From NCBI RefSeq assembly GCF_014641495.1, contig NZ_BMHV01000006.1:62001-126000 (forward strand): a stretch of DNA of 64,000 bases, read 5' to 3'. The translations under genes were made by a program, and so were the position numbers. Within the stretch, counting starts at the first letter, position 1. Every line of letters starts with the position of its first letter. The notes under the pieces were generated by a model. It was not told the DNA's origin. It made no database searches and worked only from the letters and a program-made list of their open reading frames with translations. This document shows, in pieces, positions 9,116-17,339 of the stretch. The stretch comes from Terasakiella brassicae (GTDB lineage Bacteria > Pseudomonadota > Alphaproteobacteria > Rhodospirillales > Terasakiellaceae).

Positions 9116-10090
9116 ATGACCCACGCCGTTCGTATCCATAAACCCGGTGGCCCGGAAGTACTGTCTTATGACGATATCACCGTCACTGCCCCCACCGCCA
9201 ATCAAGTACAAATTCGTTTTAAAGCCATCGGCTTAAACTTCATTGATTGTTATCACCGCAGTGGTCTTTATCCAGTCCCCACCCTGCCCCACGCCATCGG
9301 GATGGAAGGCGCAGGGATTATTGAGGCCTTGGGCAGTGATGTTGATCAATTTGAAATCGGTCAACGGGTCTGTATTGGGGCCGCTCTTGGCTGTTACACC
9401 GAGCTTGGAAATTTCGACCAAAATGTCGTCATTCCCCTGCCCGATGAAATTGATTTCGATACGGCCGCTGCCATGATGTTAAAAGGCATGACCGCGCATT
9501 ATTTATTGCGCCGGATTTATAAAGTCGGCCCACAAGATACCATTCTTTTTCATGCAGCCGCCGGCGGGGTTGGCACCATTGCAACCCAATGGGCAAAATC
9601 ATTAGGGACAACGGTCATCGGTACGGTCGGTTCCCCTGAAAAAGCAGAACTGGCCAAGGCACAGGGGTGTGATTACCCCATTCTATATCGGGAGGAAAAC
9701 TTTACAGACCGGGTACGTGAACTGACAAATGGCGAAGGCGTTCCTGTGGTTTATGATTCCATCGGCAAAGCCACCTTTGAAGGTTCCCTTGATTGTTTAC
9801 GCCCCCTTGGGATGATGGTGACTTACGGCAATGCCACAGGCCCCGTTCCCGATTTTTCCCCGGCTTTGCTGGCACAAAAAGGCTCCCTTTTCATCACCCG
9901 CCCCACTTTAATGAGCTACGTTGCCAAACGTGATGATTTGTTATGGGCCGCCAATGACCTGTTTGATGTTGTAAAATCTGGTGCCGTTAAAATCCATATC
10001 AATCAAAAATATGACCTCAAAGACGCCGCGCAAGCCCATCGGGATCTTGAAGATCGCAAGACCACAGGGTCAACCATTCTCATTCCATAA
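9116..10090 (+). CDS. qor: NAD(P)H:quinone oxidoreductase, zeta-crystallin type
   Basis: A 324-residue zinc-independent medium-chain dehydrogenase/reductase. The N-terminal GroES-like domain contains GLNFIDCYHRSGLY, as in quinone oxidoreductases. The nucleotide-binding motif AAAGGVGTIATQWAK near residue 147 is followed by the NADPH-handling region. Zinc-ligand cysteines of alcohol dehydrogenases are absent. A good ribosome-binding site (AGGAAGG) precedes the ATG. Substrate specificity within the family cannot be read from sequence. A palindromic element begins 12 bp past the stop. Confidence 0.9.
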   Translation: MTHAVRIHKPGGPEVLSYDDITVTAPTANQVQIRFKAIGLNFIDCYHRSGLYPVPTLPHAIGMEGAGIIEALGSDVDQFEIGQRVCIGAALGCYTELGNFDQNVVIPLPDEIDFDTAAAMMLKGMTAHYLLRRIYKVGPQDTILFHAAAGGVGTIATQWAKSLGTTVIGTVGSPEKAELAKAQGCDYPILYREENFTDRVRELTNGEGVPVVYDSIGKATFEGSLDCLRPLGMMVTYGNATGPVPDFSPALLAQKGSLFITRPTLMSYVAKRDDLLWAANDLFDVVKSGAVKIHINQKYDLKDAAQAHRDLEDRKTTGSTILIP

Positions 10091-10102
10091 AAATAAAAAG
10101 GC

Positions 10103-10268
10103 TCAGACTATTTGACAAAGCCCTAAACCGTCATCCCCGACCCTGATCGGGGATCCATTGATATCGCATGAGAAATTCCTCTTATTGATTTTAAATGGAT
10201 CCCGCATCAAGTGCAGGATGACGGTTTGTGATTGACGATTTATTCAAAAAACTTTGTTAGCAGTCCGC
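10103..10268 (+). repeat. MITE-like palindromic element, copy 2
   Basis: A 166-bp imperfect palindrome. Its outer arms are TCAGACTATTTGACAAAG and CTTTGTTAGCAGTCCG. The inner arms are GTCATCCCCGACCCTGATCG...GATCCAT and ATGGATCCCGCATCAAG...GGATGACGG. The variable centre contains no ORF. It lies between convergent qor and pirin genes. It matches the copy at 59382-59549 in arms and length, with a different centre. Confidence 0.8.
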
Positions 10269-10270
10269 CC

Positions 10271-10298
10271 CCCCTATAAGATAACAGGGGCCTTTTCT
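10271..10298. terminator. Short hairpin between qor and the pirin gene
   Basis: The CCCCT / AGGGG stem around an ATAAGATAAC loop is followed on the plus strand by a T-rich stretch (CCTTTTCTTT). It could end qor readthrough past the repeat element, or act for the pirin gene on the other strand, where the U tract is lacking. Confidence 0.4.
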
Positions 10299-11126
10299 TT
10301 AGAAACTACCGTTTTTAAAATCTTCAAAGGCTTGATAAATCTCTTCTCGGCTGTTCATTACAAACGGGCCATAGCGGACAATCGGTTCACAAATCGGATC
10401 TGCTGCGAGCAAGATAAAACGGGTTTCCTGCGTACAGGACAGAACGCTCACTTCATCACCATCTTCCAAAATAACCAGACGGTCGGTTTCTATATCTTCC
10501 CCATCCAAATGCATTTTTCCTTCATAAATATAAAGAAATGCCGTTTGTCCTTCTGGTACGGGAAGGCTTAATTCCTGATTTGGTTTTAAGATGACATCGA
10601 TAAATAACGGTTTTGTCGCAATATCAGAAATCGGACCGACAAGATCAAACAGCTGCCCGGCAATAACTTTAACCTCAGCCCGATCGTCTATGTGGGCCGT
10701 TGGAATCGCATCGGGTTGAATGTCCTGATAACGCGGTGGGATCATTTTTTTATCAGCCGGTAGATTGACCCAGATTTGAAACCCTTTCATCAATCCCTCG
10801 CTTTGTTCCGGCATTTCAGAATGAACCAGACCACGCCCTGCCGTCATCCATTGTGCCCCACCGGTTTCCAGCAATCCTTCATTGCCAGCACTATCACGAT
10901 GGCGCATTTTACCGTTCAACATATAGGTGACAGTTTCAAATCCACGGTGGGGGTGATCAGGAAAACCGGCGATATAATCCGTACCTTTTTCCGATCCAAA
11001 AACATCCAGCAAAAGGAAAGGATCCAAATGATCCAATGTCGATGTTCCAATTGCCCGTTTTATTTTCACACCGGCCCCATCGGATGTAGAGACCGGAGAG
11101 ATAATTTGATCAATGGTTCTTTGCAT
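10299..11126 (-). CDS. Pirin family protein
   Basis: A 275-residue bicupin. The N-terminal cupin has the metal-ligand motif HPHRGFETVTY near residue 57 and a downstream histidine in GLVHSEMP, consistent with the three-His-one-Glu iron site of pirins. The C-terminal cupin is more degenerate, as usual. Some bacterial pirins have quercetinase or regulatory activity; which applies here is unknown. It is convergent with qor, and its promoter shares the 11127-11252 gap with a near-perfect parS site and the DUF4197 gene. Confidence 0.9.
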   Translation of the reverse strand: MQRTIDQIISPVSTSDGAGVKIKRAIGTSTLDHLDPFLLLDVFGSEKGTDYIAGFPDHPHRGFETVTYMLNGKMRHRDSAGNEGLLETGGAQWMTAGRGLVHSEMPEQSEGLMKGFQIWVNLPADKKMIPPRYQDIQPDAIPTAHIDDRAEVKVIAGQLFDLVGPISDIATKPLFIDVILKPNQELSLPVPEGQTAFLYIYEGKMHLDGEDIETDRLVILEDGDEVSVLSCTQETRFILLAADPICEPIVRYGPFVMNSREEIYQAFEDFKNGSF

Positions 11127-11215
11127 GACAGTTTCCTAATTTCCATCTTACCATTCCATGAAAATAGGATATGATAATTTAACCTTTTCGATTAGAGACT
11201 GAATCGGAAACTGAT

Positions 11216-11231
11216 TGTTTCACGTGAAACG
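11216..11231. promoter_or_regulatory. parS: Probable parS site (15/16)
   Basis: TGTTTCACGTGAAACG differs from the perfect sites at 2514, 2642 and 4703 only in the last base. It lies in the divergent gap between the pirin and DUF4197 genes, about 7.3 kb from the proposed oriC, making it the parS copy nearest the origin. Confidence 0.7.
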
Positions 11232-11252
11232 CCGAAAACAGGATTGATCCTT

Positions 11253-11999
11253 ATGCGCACACTTCTTCTTCTTTCCACCGCTTTTTTCTTAACGGCAACA
11301 TCTGCCCATGCCCTAGATTTCAAAGATACCTTTCAAAAAACAGTAATTGATAATCTGACGAATTCTGTCACAGGCAATTCCAGTTCTGTTTCTACCCTCA
11401 GTGAAAATCAAATCATCCAAGGATTACAGGAAGCCCTGAAAGTTGGCACCCAACGGGTAGTTTCGCAAATTGGCGCAAAAGACGGATATAATATGGACCC
11501 TGCTATTCATATTCCCCTGCCCACACAATTACAGCAAGTTCAAAAACTTCTTGGTAAAGTCGGTCTGTCTTCACTGGCAGACGATGTAGAGCTTAAAATC
11601 AACCGGGCTGCTGAACAGGCCGCGCCAAAAGCCAAAGAAATTGTCTGGGATGCCATTTCAAATATGAAACTGGAAGATGCCCGCGCCATTTATCAAGGGC
11701 CACAGGATGCCGCCACCCAGTATTTTAAAAAGGTATCATCGGATAAATTGCGGGCCATGATTGAGCCAGTGGCAAAAAACAGTTTAAAAGACGTTGGTGC
11801 CCTGCAAGCTTATGATATCTTGATCGGCGAATATAAATCCATGCCGTTTGTCCCTGATGTCAAAGCTGATTTGGTAAATCACACAACTACCCTTGCGATG
11901 GAGGGCATCTTTCATTACCTCGCACAGGAAGAAGCCGCCATTCGTAATGATCCGGCAAAACGTACAACCGAGATTTTAAAAACCGTCTTTGGCCAATGA
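11253..11999 (+). CDS. DUF4197 family exported protein
   Basis: A 248-residue protein beginning with a clear signal peptide (MRTLLLLSTAFFLTATSAHA). The mature part matches the DUF4197 family layout (LSENQIIQGLQEALKVGTQ..., then NRAAEQAAPKAKEI), which has no established function. It is probably periplasmic and mostly helical. I chose the ATG at 11253 rather than an in-frame TTG at 11244 because it gives the cleaner signal peptide and leaves an AGGA ahead of it. Its stop overlaps the start of the ion-channel gene (ATGA), indicating translational coupling. Confidence 0.85.
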   Translation: MRTLLLLSTAFFLTATSAHALDFKDTFQKTVIDNLTNSVTGNSSSVSTLSENQIIQGLQEALKVGTQRVVSQIGAKDGYNMDPAIHIPLPTQLQQVQKLLGKVGLSSLADDVELKINRAAEQAAPKAKEIVWDAISNMKLEDARAIYQGPQDAATQYFKKVSSDKLRAMIEPVAKNSLKDVGALQAYDILIGEYKSMPFVPDVKADLVNHTTTLAMEGIFHYLAQEEAAIRNDPAKRTTEILKTVFGQ

Positions 12000-12565
12000 T
12001 CCCTATTTTCTTTCAAAGATACTTTCGCTTTCTCTCAATCTCCAAACTGGATTTTGTCAGCGTTTTAATCGTGCTGGGTGGCATCACATTTTTTGTGATT
12101 GCCATCTGCGGCCCCGCTCTTTACTGGGTGGAAATGGGCGATCCGAACGCCAATATCAAAAGCTGGTCGGATGCGGTTTGGCTCTGTTTTATGATCGTCA
12201 CCACTATCGGTTTTGGCGATCATTATCCCGTCACCCTGATCGGTCGCTTAATTGCGGTTCCCTTGGCTGCAATGGGTATTGGTTTATTCGGTACATTTGC
12301 CGGATATTTTGGGTCCATCATTTTGGACAAAGTGGTGCGGGCCGCAACAACCGATATGTTGCATCAACAAAATCGACGTATTGAAATGCTCAGTAAACAG
12401 AATAAAGAGCTTAATGAATCTATCCGTGAAATTGCGGCAGAAAATAAAGAACTCAACAGTATGATCGTTGCCTTGTCTAAAAATAACGAAGTGCTTAATC
12501 GTAAAATCGATAAAGACACAGACGATATTTTAGCAGCCTTGCGGGAAATGAAGACAGGGTCTTAA
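11996..12565 (+). CDS. Two-TM potassium channel family protein with C-terminal coiled coil
   Basis: A 189-residue inner-membrane protein. The first hydrophobic helix (about residues 20-45) is followed by a pore helix and the selectivity-filter sequence TTIGFGD near residue 70, then a second helix (about 83-105). The filter is the TxGFG variant of the TVGYG signature. The cytoplasmic tail (about 120-185) is a long charged heptad-like coiled coil with no RCK or cyclic-nucleotide domain. It overlaps the DUF4197 gene by 4 bp and converges on the glycosyltransferase gene with overlapping stops. Potassium selectivity is inferred from the filter alone. Confidence 0.85.
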   Translation: MIPIFFQRYFRFLSISKLDFVSVLIVLGGITFFVIAICGPALYWVEMGDPNANIKSWSDAVWLCFMIVTTIGFGDHYPVTLIGRLIAVPLAAMGIGLFGTFAGYFGSIILDKVVRAATTDMLHQQNRRIEMLSKQNKELNESIREIAAENKELNSMIVALSKNNEVLNRKIDKDTDDILAALREMKTGS

Positions 12566-13533
12566 AAATCAGCCGATGCTTTACCCGTTTTCCCCGCTCC
12601 CGGTTTCCAATCTATTGAACGTTCGATTTTGCCATCCGGTGTGAAGGCGGCCAAACAATTTTTAATCGCGGAAACTTTGTCCTTATGAGGGCATATTTTT
12701 GTGCGAATATGATCCCATAAAAACCGATTGAACAATCCACCATAGACTTTGCGATGGAAACGTTCAGCCCGTGAAATGGCCCGTTTATAGGCATAATCAA
12801 TATGATCAGGCGTTAATAATGGCGGATTTTCCAAAATGGTAAAATACATCGCCAAGACCGATTCATATCGGGAACGCCCTTTTTGCGCAGATAAACGATC
12901 AGGCGCTGCATGGGGCAACAGACCAACATCCCCATGAACGCGTGCACCCTTGGCATGGGCAAAAAGACGCAAAAACAGCATTTGATCCGGCGAAACCAGA
13001 CGTGAATCACATCCCCCAACCTGTTGATAAAAGCTTTTCTTAAATAACATACAGGTGGAATTCGCTGGATTATTGCGGATGAAAAATTTCAATCCGTCTT
13101 CCATAACTTCCATTTGCGGATAAGGGGCATCGCGGGTTAAGGGATCTTCTTCACCTTGCCATTCAAAATAGGCCGATTGTCCCCAGGCATGGGGCACATC
13201 AAATTTTTCACAGGCTTCAATTAACCATTGGCTCGATTGTGGCGTTAACAGATCATCCCCATCACATAGCTTAATCCATTCGTGACTGGCGGCTTCAACA
13301 CCTGCGTTTGTTCCCCACGACGCCCCAAGATTTTCCTGTTCAATAATGATTGTTTTTGCATCCAGATCACGGGTGCAATCACGAATAACCTGAACAGAAC
13401 GATCACTGGATCCATCATCAATAAAAATATATTCGCGGTCCTCAATCCCGATTTGTGCTTCAAGGGAACGGATCACTTCCGGCAAATATTCTTCTTTATT
13501 AAAAACGGTAATTACATAGGAAACAGCAGTCAT
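12562..13533 (-). CDS. Glycosyltransferase family 2 protein
   Basis: A 323-residue GT-A fold glycosyltransferase. The N-terminal half contains SYVITVFNKEEYL, FIDDGSSDRS and the metal-binding region KLCDGDDLL (DxD-like), all GT2 features. No membrane helix is obvious. The frame extends 22 codons upstream to 13599, but the ATG at 13533 gives the family-typical start. The acceptor and sugar cannot be told. It is the next gene upstream of rho's 3' end, both on the minus strand, but a rho terminator intervenes. Confidence 0.9.
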   Translation of the reverse strand: MTAVSYVITVFNKEEYLPEVIRSLEAQIGIEDREYIFIDDGSSDRSVQVIRDCTRDLDAKTIIIEQENLGASWGTNAGVEAASHEWIKLCDGDDLLTPQSSQWLIEACEKFDVPHAWGQSAYFEWQGEEDPLTRDAPYPQMEVMEDGLKFFIRNNPANSTCMLFKKSFYQQVGGCDSRLVSPDQMLFLRLFAHAKGARVHGDVGLLPHAAPDRLSAQKGRSRYESVLAMYFTILENPPLLTPDHIDYAYKRAISRAERFHRKVYGGLFNRFLWDHIRTKICPHKDKVSAIKNCLAAFTPDGKIERSIDWKPGAGKTGKASADF

Positions 13534-13564
13534 AACGCATGTACTTGTCTGATAAAAAACAACA

Positions 13565-13602
13565 TAAAAAAAAGAGGCCCCTGCTTTCGCGAGGGGCACC
13601 TT
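13565..13602 (-). terminator. Intrinsic terminator downstream of rho
   Basis: On the minus strand a GCCCCT / AGGGGC stem with a CGCGAAAGC loop is followed by CTCTTTTTTTT. It starts about 13 bp past the rho stop. Confidence 0.8.
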
Positions 13603-13609
13603 TTCTTGA

Positions 13610-14869
13610 TTAACGAGAATTCATCGAATCGAAGAAATCATCGTTGTTTTTGGAATAACGCAGCTTATCCAGCAGGAATTCCATACCGTCTGCTGTGCCC
13701 ATCGGGTCCAGAATACGACGCAGAACCCACATTTTGGACAGAGTGTCTTTTTCCACCAACAAGTCTTCCTTACGGGTACCGGATTTCGTGATATCGATTG
13801 CCGGGAAGGTCCGTTTGTCGGCAAGTTTGCGATCCATCACAATCTCGGAGTTACCCGTGCCTTTAAATTCTTCAAAGATCACTTCATCCATACGCGAACC
13901 TGTATCGATCAGGGCCGTGGAAATAATAGTTAAAGAACCACCTTCTTCGATATTCCGTGCCGCCCCGAAGAAACGTTTTGGACGTTGCAGGGCATTTGCA
14001 TCCACACCACCTGTCAAAACCTTACCGGATGAAGGAACACAGGTGTTATAAGCGCGCGCCAGTCGAGTAATGGAGTCCAACAGGATGACCACATCTTTTT
14101 TATGTTCCACCAAACGTTTGGCTTTGGAAATCACCATTTCAGCGACTTGAACGTGACGGGTTGCCGGTTCATCGAATGTGGAGGAAATCACCTCCCCTTT
14201 CACAGAACGGTCCATATCGGTCACTTCTTCCGGGCGTTCATCAATCAAGAGAACGATCAGATAACATTCCGGATGATTTTTTGCGATGGAATGGGCGATA
14301 TTTTGCAACATCACGGTTTTACCGGTACGCGGCGGGGCCACCAAAAGGGCGCGCTGTCCCTTCCCGATCGGGGAAACCAGATCAATAACACGCGGGGTGT
14401 AATCTTTGCTTTCCGGATCATCAATTTCCATTTTTAAACGCTCATCCGGATAAAGCGGTGTGAGGTTGTCAAAATGGACGCGGTGGCGGGCTTTGGCTGC
14501 TTCTTCAAAGTTGATATTTTCAACTTTTAACAGGGCAAAATAACGTTCGCCATCTTTGGGCGCCCGAATTTGACCTTCAACCGTATCGCCTGTACGCAAC
14601 GAAAATTTACGAACCTGATTGGGGCTCACATAAATATCGTCCGGTCCCGGCAGATAATTGGCTTCTGGTGAACGCAAAAAACCGAAGCCGTCTTGCAACA
14701 CTTCCAAAACGCCACCACCATAAATCGTGATATCATTTTCCGCCAGAGTTTTCAAAATGGCAAACATTAATTCCTGTTTGCGCATATTGCCGGCATTTTC
14801 AATTTCCAACTCTTCAGCATAAGCCAAAAGGTCGGCAGGGGATTTTTCTTTAAGTTCCTGAAGATTCAT
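13610..14869 (-). CDS. rho: Transcription termination factor Rho
   Basis: A 419-residue hexameric RNA-dependent helicase. It has an N-terminal helical domain ([21 protein letters not shown]), an OSB-type RNA-binding domain with DGFGFLRSP near residue 61, and a C-terminal ATPase core with P-loop APPRTGKT near residue 176 and a [11 protein letters not shown] stretch. Length and motifs are standard. It is preceded by a 335-bp gap that must contain its leader; rho genes are commonly autoregulated through such leaders. It sits between the haem genes and the mnmE region, as in other alphaproteobacteria. Confidence 0.98.
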   Translation of the reverse strand: MNLQELKEKSPADLLAYAEELEIENAGNMRKQELMFAILKTLAENDITIYGGGVLEVLQDGFGFLRSPEANYLPGPDDIYVSPNQVRKFSLRTGDTVEGQIRAPKDGERYFALLKVENINFEEAAKARHRVHFDNLTPLYPDERLKMEIDDPESKDYTPRVIDLVSPIGKGQRALLVAPPRTGKTVMLQNIAHSIAKNHPECYLIVLLIDERPEEVTDMDRSVKGEVISSTFDEPATRHVQVAEMVISKAKRLVEHKKDVVILLDSITRLARAYNTCVPSSGKVLTGGVDANALQRPKRFFGAARNIEEGGSLTIISTALIDTGSRMDEVIFEEFKGTGNSEIVMDRKLADKRTFPAIDITKSGTRKEDLLVEKDTLSKMWVLRRILDPMGTADGMEFLLDKLRYSKNNDDFFDSMNSR

Positions 14870-15204
14870 AAGTGATCTACATACATAGTGAAATGGGAAA
14901 AAGGATAAGTCTGTTGTATGTCGTCGTTTAAGGCTACGCGATTACTAACTTATTGAAATATAATGATTTTCTATTTTCTGAAGATTAAATCGAAAAAAGA
15001 ATACTTTCGAAAACAGAAAATTCAAAAGAAGGAAGGACAACCAAAATTTTAATCCGGTTGCTTTTATTGCTCTACCTCAAAATCAACATAAAAGTCAAGT
15101 CATCAAAATTTCTTTCACATCTGCTGTTGCCTTTGCAGCCGACATTCAGTTTACTGGAAAGAGAATAGTATGAAACAGTTAGCAAATATAAAGAGCGTGG
15201 AATC
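14870..15204. promoter_or_regulatory. Divergent intergenic region between rho and an exported-protein gene
   Basis: This 335-bp A+T-rich gap has no convincing ORF. It contains a nested inverted repeat: an outer ATTTTCTG / CAGAAAAT (14973-14980 with 15014-15021) and an inner TCGAAA / TTTCGA (14990-14995 with 15005-15010). If transcribed leftward this lies in the rho 5' leader. Promoters for rho and the 15205 gene must also be here, but I could not fix them with confidence. Confidence 0.5.
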
Positions 15205-15819
15205 ATGGTCAAAAAAATCTGTCTAATTACTGGATTATTTTTCATATTTTCCCTTTTTCTGTCTGAAAATGTAGATGCAGGAGCTGGATTCAACCGATTG
15301 AAAGCCGCCGGACAAGGTGTAAAATCAGGAGACAGTAGTGATGAAGGCAGCTCTAAAGATAAAAGTGACAAAGGTGGTTCGGGAAATAGTAGCGGTTCGA
15401 TGGATAGCGACCCGGCAAAGCACGGCGATATTATATTCTTAGGTGTTTTTGAGACCTATATTCCTTCAAAACGTCTAAATGCCCGTATGACAGTTTATGC
15501 AGAACCCCGTAAATTTCTTCTCGGACATCGCGCCTGTTTAAAAACCAGTCGAATTCGCGATCAAATCAACCATTATTTCTTTGAAAACCCGCCAAAAATT
15601 GATCGACGCGGTAATGCAGAGACTGAAGGAATGGACACGGGCGTGCGCGAAGCCATTAAAAAGGCCCTGAAGACAAAATTGGAATATTTCACCAGCATTT
15701 ATGTTGTTTCCGGACGCTACAGCGCATTGTCCCTGCCAAAAGATTTAAAAGAATTACAGGTAACCGATTGTGCCGGAGTGATTGCTGCGAAAAAGGAAAT
15801 GGACAAGGCAGATAAATAA
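15205..15819 (+). CDS. Exported hypothetical protein with Ser/Gly/Asp-rich linker
   Basis: A 204-residue protein that I do not recognise with certainty. It has a signal peptide or N-terminal membrane anchor (about residues 1-26), a low-complexity Ser/Gly/Lys/Asp linker (about 38-68), and a compact C-terminal domain (about 72-190). That domain includes a strand-rich part, then RIRDQINHYFFENPP, a helix (REAIKKALKTKLEY) and strand FTSIYVVSG. This order faintly resembles FliL-like domains, but no flagellar genes are nearby, so this is only a suggestion. Two cysteines (near 113 and 190) could form a disulfide. It stands alone between divergent rho and convergent hemJ. Confidence 0.65.
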   Translation: MVKKICLITGLFFIFSLFLSENVDAGAGFNRLKAAGQGVKSGDSSDEGSSKDKSDKGGSGNSSGSMDSDPAKHGDIIFLGVFETYIPSKRLNARMTVYAEPRKFLLGHRACLKTSRIRDQINHYFFENPPKIDRRGNAETEGMDTGVREAIKKALKTKLEYFTSIYVVSGRYSALSLPKDLKELQVTDCAGVIAAKKEMDKADK

Positions 15820-15823
15820 AAGC

Positions 15824-16258
15824 TTAAAACGGTTTTACGATCACCATAATAACCAGAACAATCATCAAGATTGTCGGCACTTCGTTGATCATACGGTAAA
15901 ATTTTTCAGTCTTCTGGTTCTTATCGGCGAGAAAATCCAGCCGATATTTTGCCAGCATAAAATGAAAAACAATCATAAGCCCGACACACAAAAGTTTGAC
16001 GTGAAGCCAACCTTGATCCCATGCCTGAATTTCAAACAGCAGTAATGTTCCGAAAATGGCTGAAGACACCATTGCTGGATACATAATGGCGCGCAAAAGA
16101 CGACGTTCCATTATTTTTAATGTTTCCGACAGTTCAGAACCTGTTTCTGCATTTGTGTGATAGACATAAAGGCGCGGCAGATAAAATAATCCTGCCATCC
16201 AGGCCATCACAGAAATCACGTGAAGCGCCTTGAACCACAAATAACTGTCTTCAAACAT
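15824..16258 (-). CDS. hemJ: Protoporphyrinogen IX oxidase HemJ
   Basis: A 144-residue integral membrane protein of the HemJ/UPF0093 family, which oxidises protoporphyrinogen IX to protoporphyrin IX. It has four hydrophobic helices. The first carries the conserved histidine (WFKALHVISVMAWMAGLFYLPR, His near residue 13), and a later KLLCVGLMIVFHF segment carries another. It lies 5 bp downstream of hemH on the same strand, giving the last three haem steps (hemE, hemJ, hemH) in one cluster. Confidence 0.94.
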   Translation of the reverse strand: MFEDSYLWFKALHVISVMAWMAGLFYLPRLYVYHTNAETGSELSETLKIMERRLLRAIMYPAMVSSAIFGTLLLFEIQAWDQGWLHVKLLCVGLMIVFHFMLAKYRLDFLADKNQKTEKFYRMINEVPTILMIVLVIMVIVKPF

Positions 16259-16263
16259 TCTAT

Positions 16264-17304
16264 TTATCCCTTACAGATACAGCGACCGTATTTTTGCGGA
16301 CAAAGACGCACGCCACCTTCAGGTTTCACATCGCATTTATTTGAGATGTGGGAAATAACCAGATCACGCAAGCCATCAATAAAAAACGGATGTGTCCCTA
16401 CCGCAGGTGTTCGAAAATAAGCGGGGACCCCTTGTTTTTGGGCTAATTCCTTATATTCGATATCCAATTCAACCAAAGTTTCTGAATGTTCGGAAACAAA
16501 GGCGATAGGAACTACAATCAAGGGCACTTTTTCACGACCAGCCCGGCTGATTTCATCTTCTGTGTCCGGCCCGATCCATTCTAACGGCCCGACACGGCTT
16601 TGATAACTCACCCACCAGTCCAGATTGGGCATGTTCAGTTTTTCAACCACAGCCAAGGCGCTTTGTTCAACCTGCCACTGGTAAGGGTCCCCGCGCTCGA
16701 CAATTTTTTTCGGCAAACCATGAGCCGAAAAAAGAACACGCGGTTTTCCAATATGGGAAGCTTCTTCAATTTGTTGAAGTAACAGATCAGTTATGGCACT
16801 TGCAAATCCATTATTTGTCGGATAACAGCAAATTGAAGTCGTCTTGGCTGTTATTTTTGCTTTTTTAGCCGCCTGTTCCCAATCTTTTAGCGAAGATTCA
16901 GATGTTGTTGTCGAAAATTGTGGGTAAAGCGGCAATAAAACAATATGATCCGGGTTAAATTCTTTTACTTTTTGGGCACAGTCATCACTCATCGGATGCC
17001 AATAGCGCATGGAAATAAAAGATTGAACCTCAACACTTTCGCCCATTTCTTTTGAAATTGATGCCGTTAAAGCATCGGCCTGATTTTGTGTCAGTTTCAA
17101 AAGCGGGGATTTCCCACCAAGATGGGAATAAATCTCGGCGGCAATCGGGGCGCGTTTCGATGAAATATAACGCGCCAACATCCATCGGATCGGCTGCGGT
17201 GCGCCAATAATTGCTTTATCGTTAAATAAATTGAAAAGAAAAGGTTCAATCGCTTCCGGGCAATCAGGACCACCCAGATTAAATAATACAATAGCAAGCT
17301 TCAT
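16264..17304 (-). CDS. hemH: Ferrochelatase
   Basis: A 346-residue enzyme that inserts ferrous iron into protoporphyrin IX. The N-terminus VLFNLGGPDCPE and the SAHGLPKK motif (active-site histidine near residue 192) are diagnostic. The C-terminal tail contains four cysteines in NKCD...RLCPQ...GRCICKG. Some bacterial ferrochelatases, including the Caulobacter enzyme, hold a [2Fe-2S] cluster through C-terminal cysteines, so a cluster is plausible here. It follows hemE by 35 bp and precedes hemJ by 5 bp. Confidence 0.97.
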   Translation of the reverse strand: MKLAIVLFNLGGPDCPEAIEPFLFNLFNDKAIIGAPQPIRWMLARYISSKRAPIAAEIYSHLGGKSPLLKLTQNQADALTASISKEMGESVEVQSFISMRYWHPMSDDCAQKVKEFNPDHIVLLPLYPQFSTTTSESSLKDWEQAAKKAKITAKTTSICCYPTNNGFASAITDLLLQQIEEASHIGKPRVLFSAHGLPKKIVERGDPYQWQVEQSALAVVEKLNMPNLDWWVSYQSRVGPLEWIGPDTEDEISRAGREKVPLIVVPIAFVSEHSETLVELDIEYKELAQKQGVPAYFRTPAVGTHPFFIDGLRDLVISHISNKCDVKPEGGVRLCPQKYGRCICKG

Positions 17305-17339
17305 ATTTTCCCCTCTTCTTTTCTTTTATTTAGGAAGGA

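Noticed and set aside
15072-15371. A 99-codon minus-strand frame beside the 15205 gene
   Set aside because: It overlaps the signal peptide and low-complexity linker region of a better-supported gene on the other strand.
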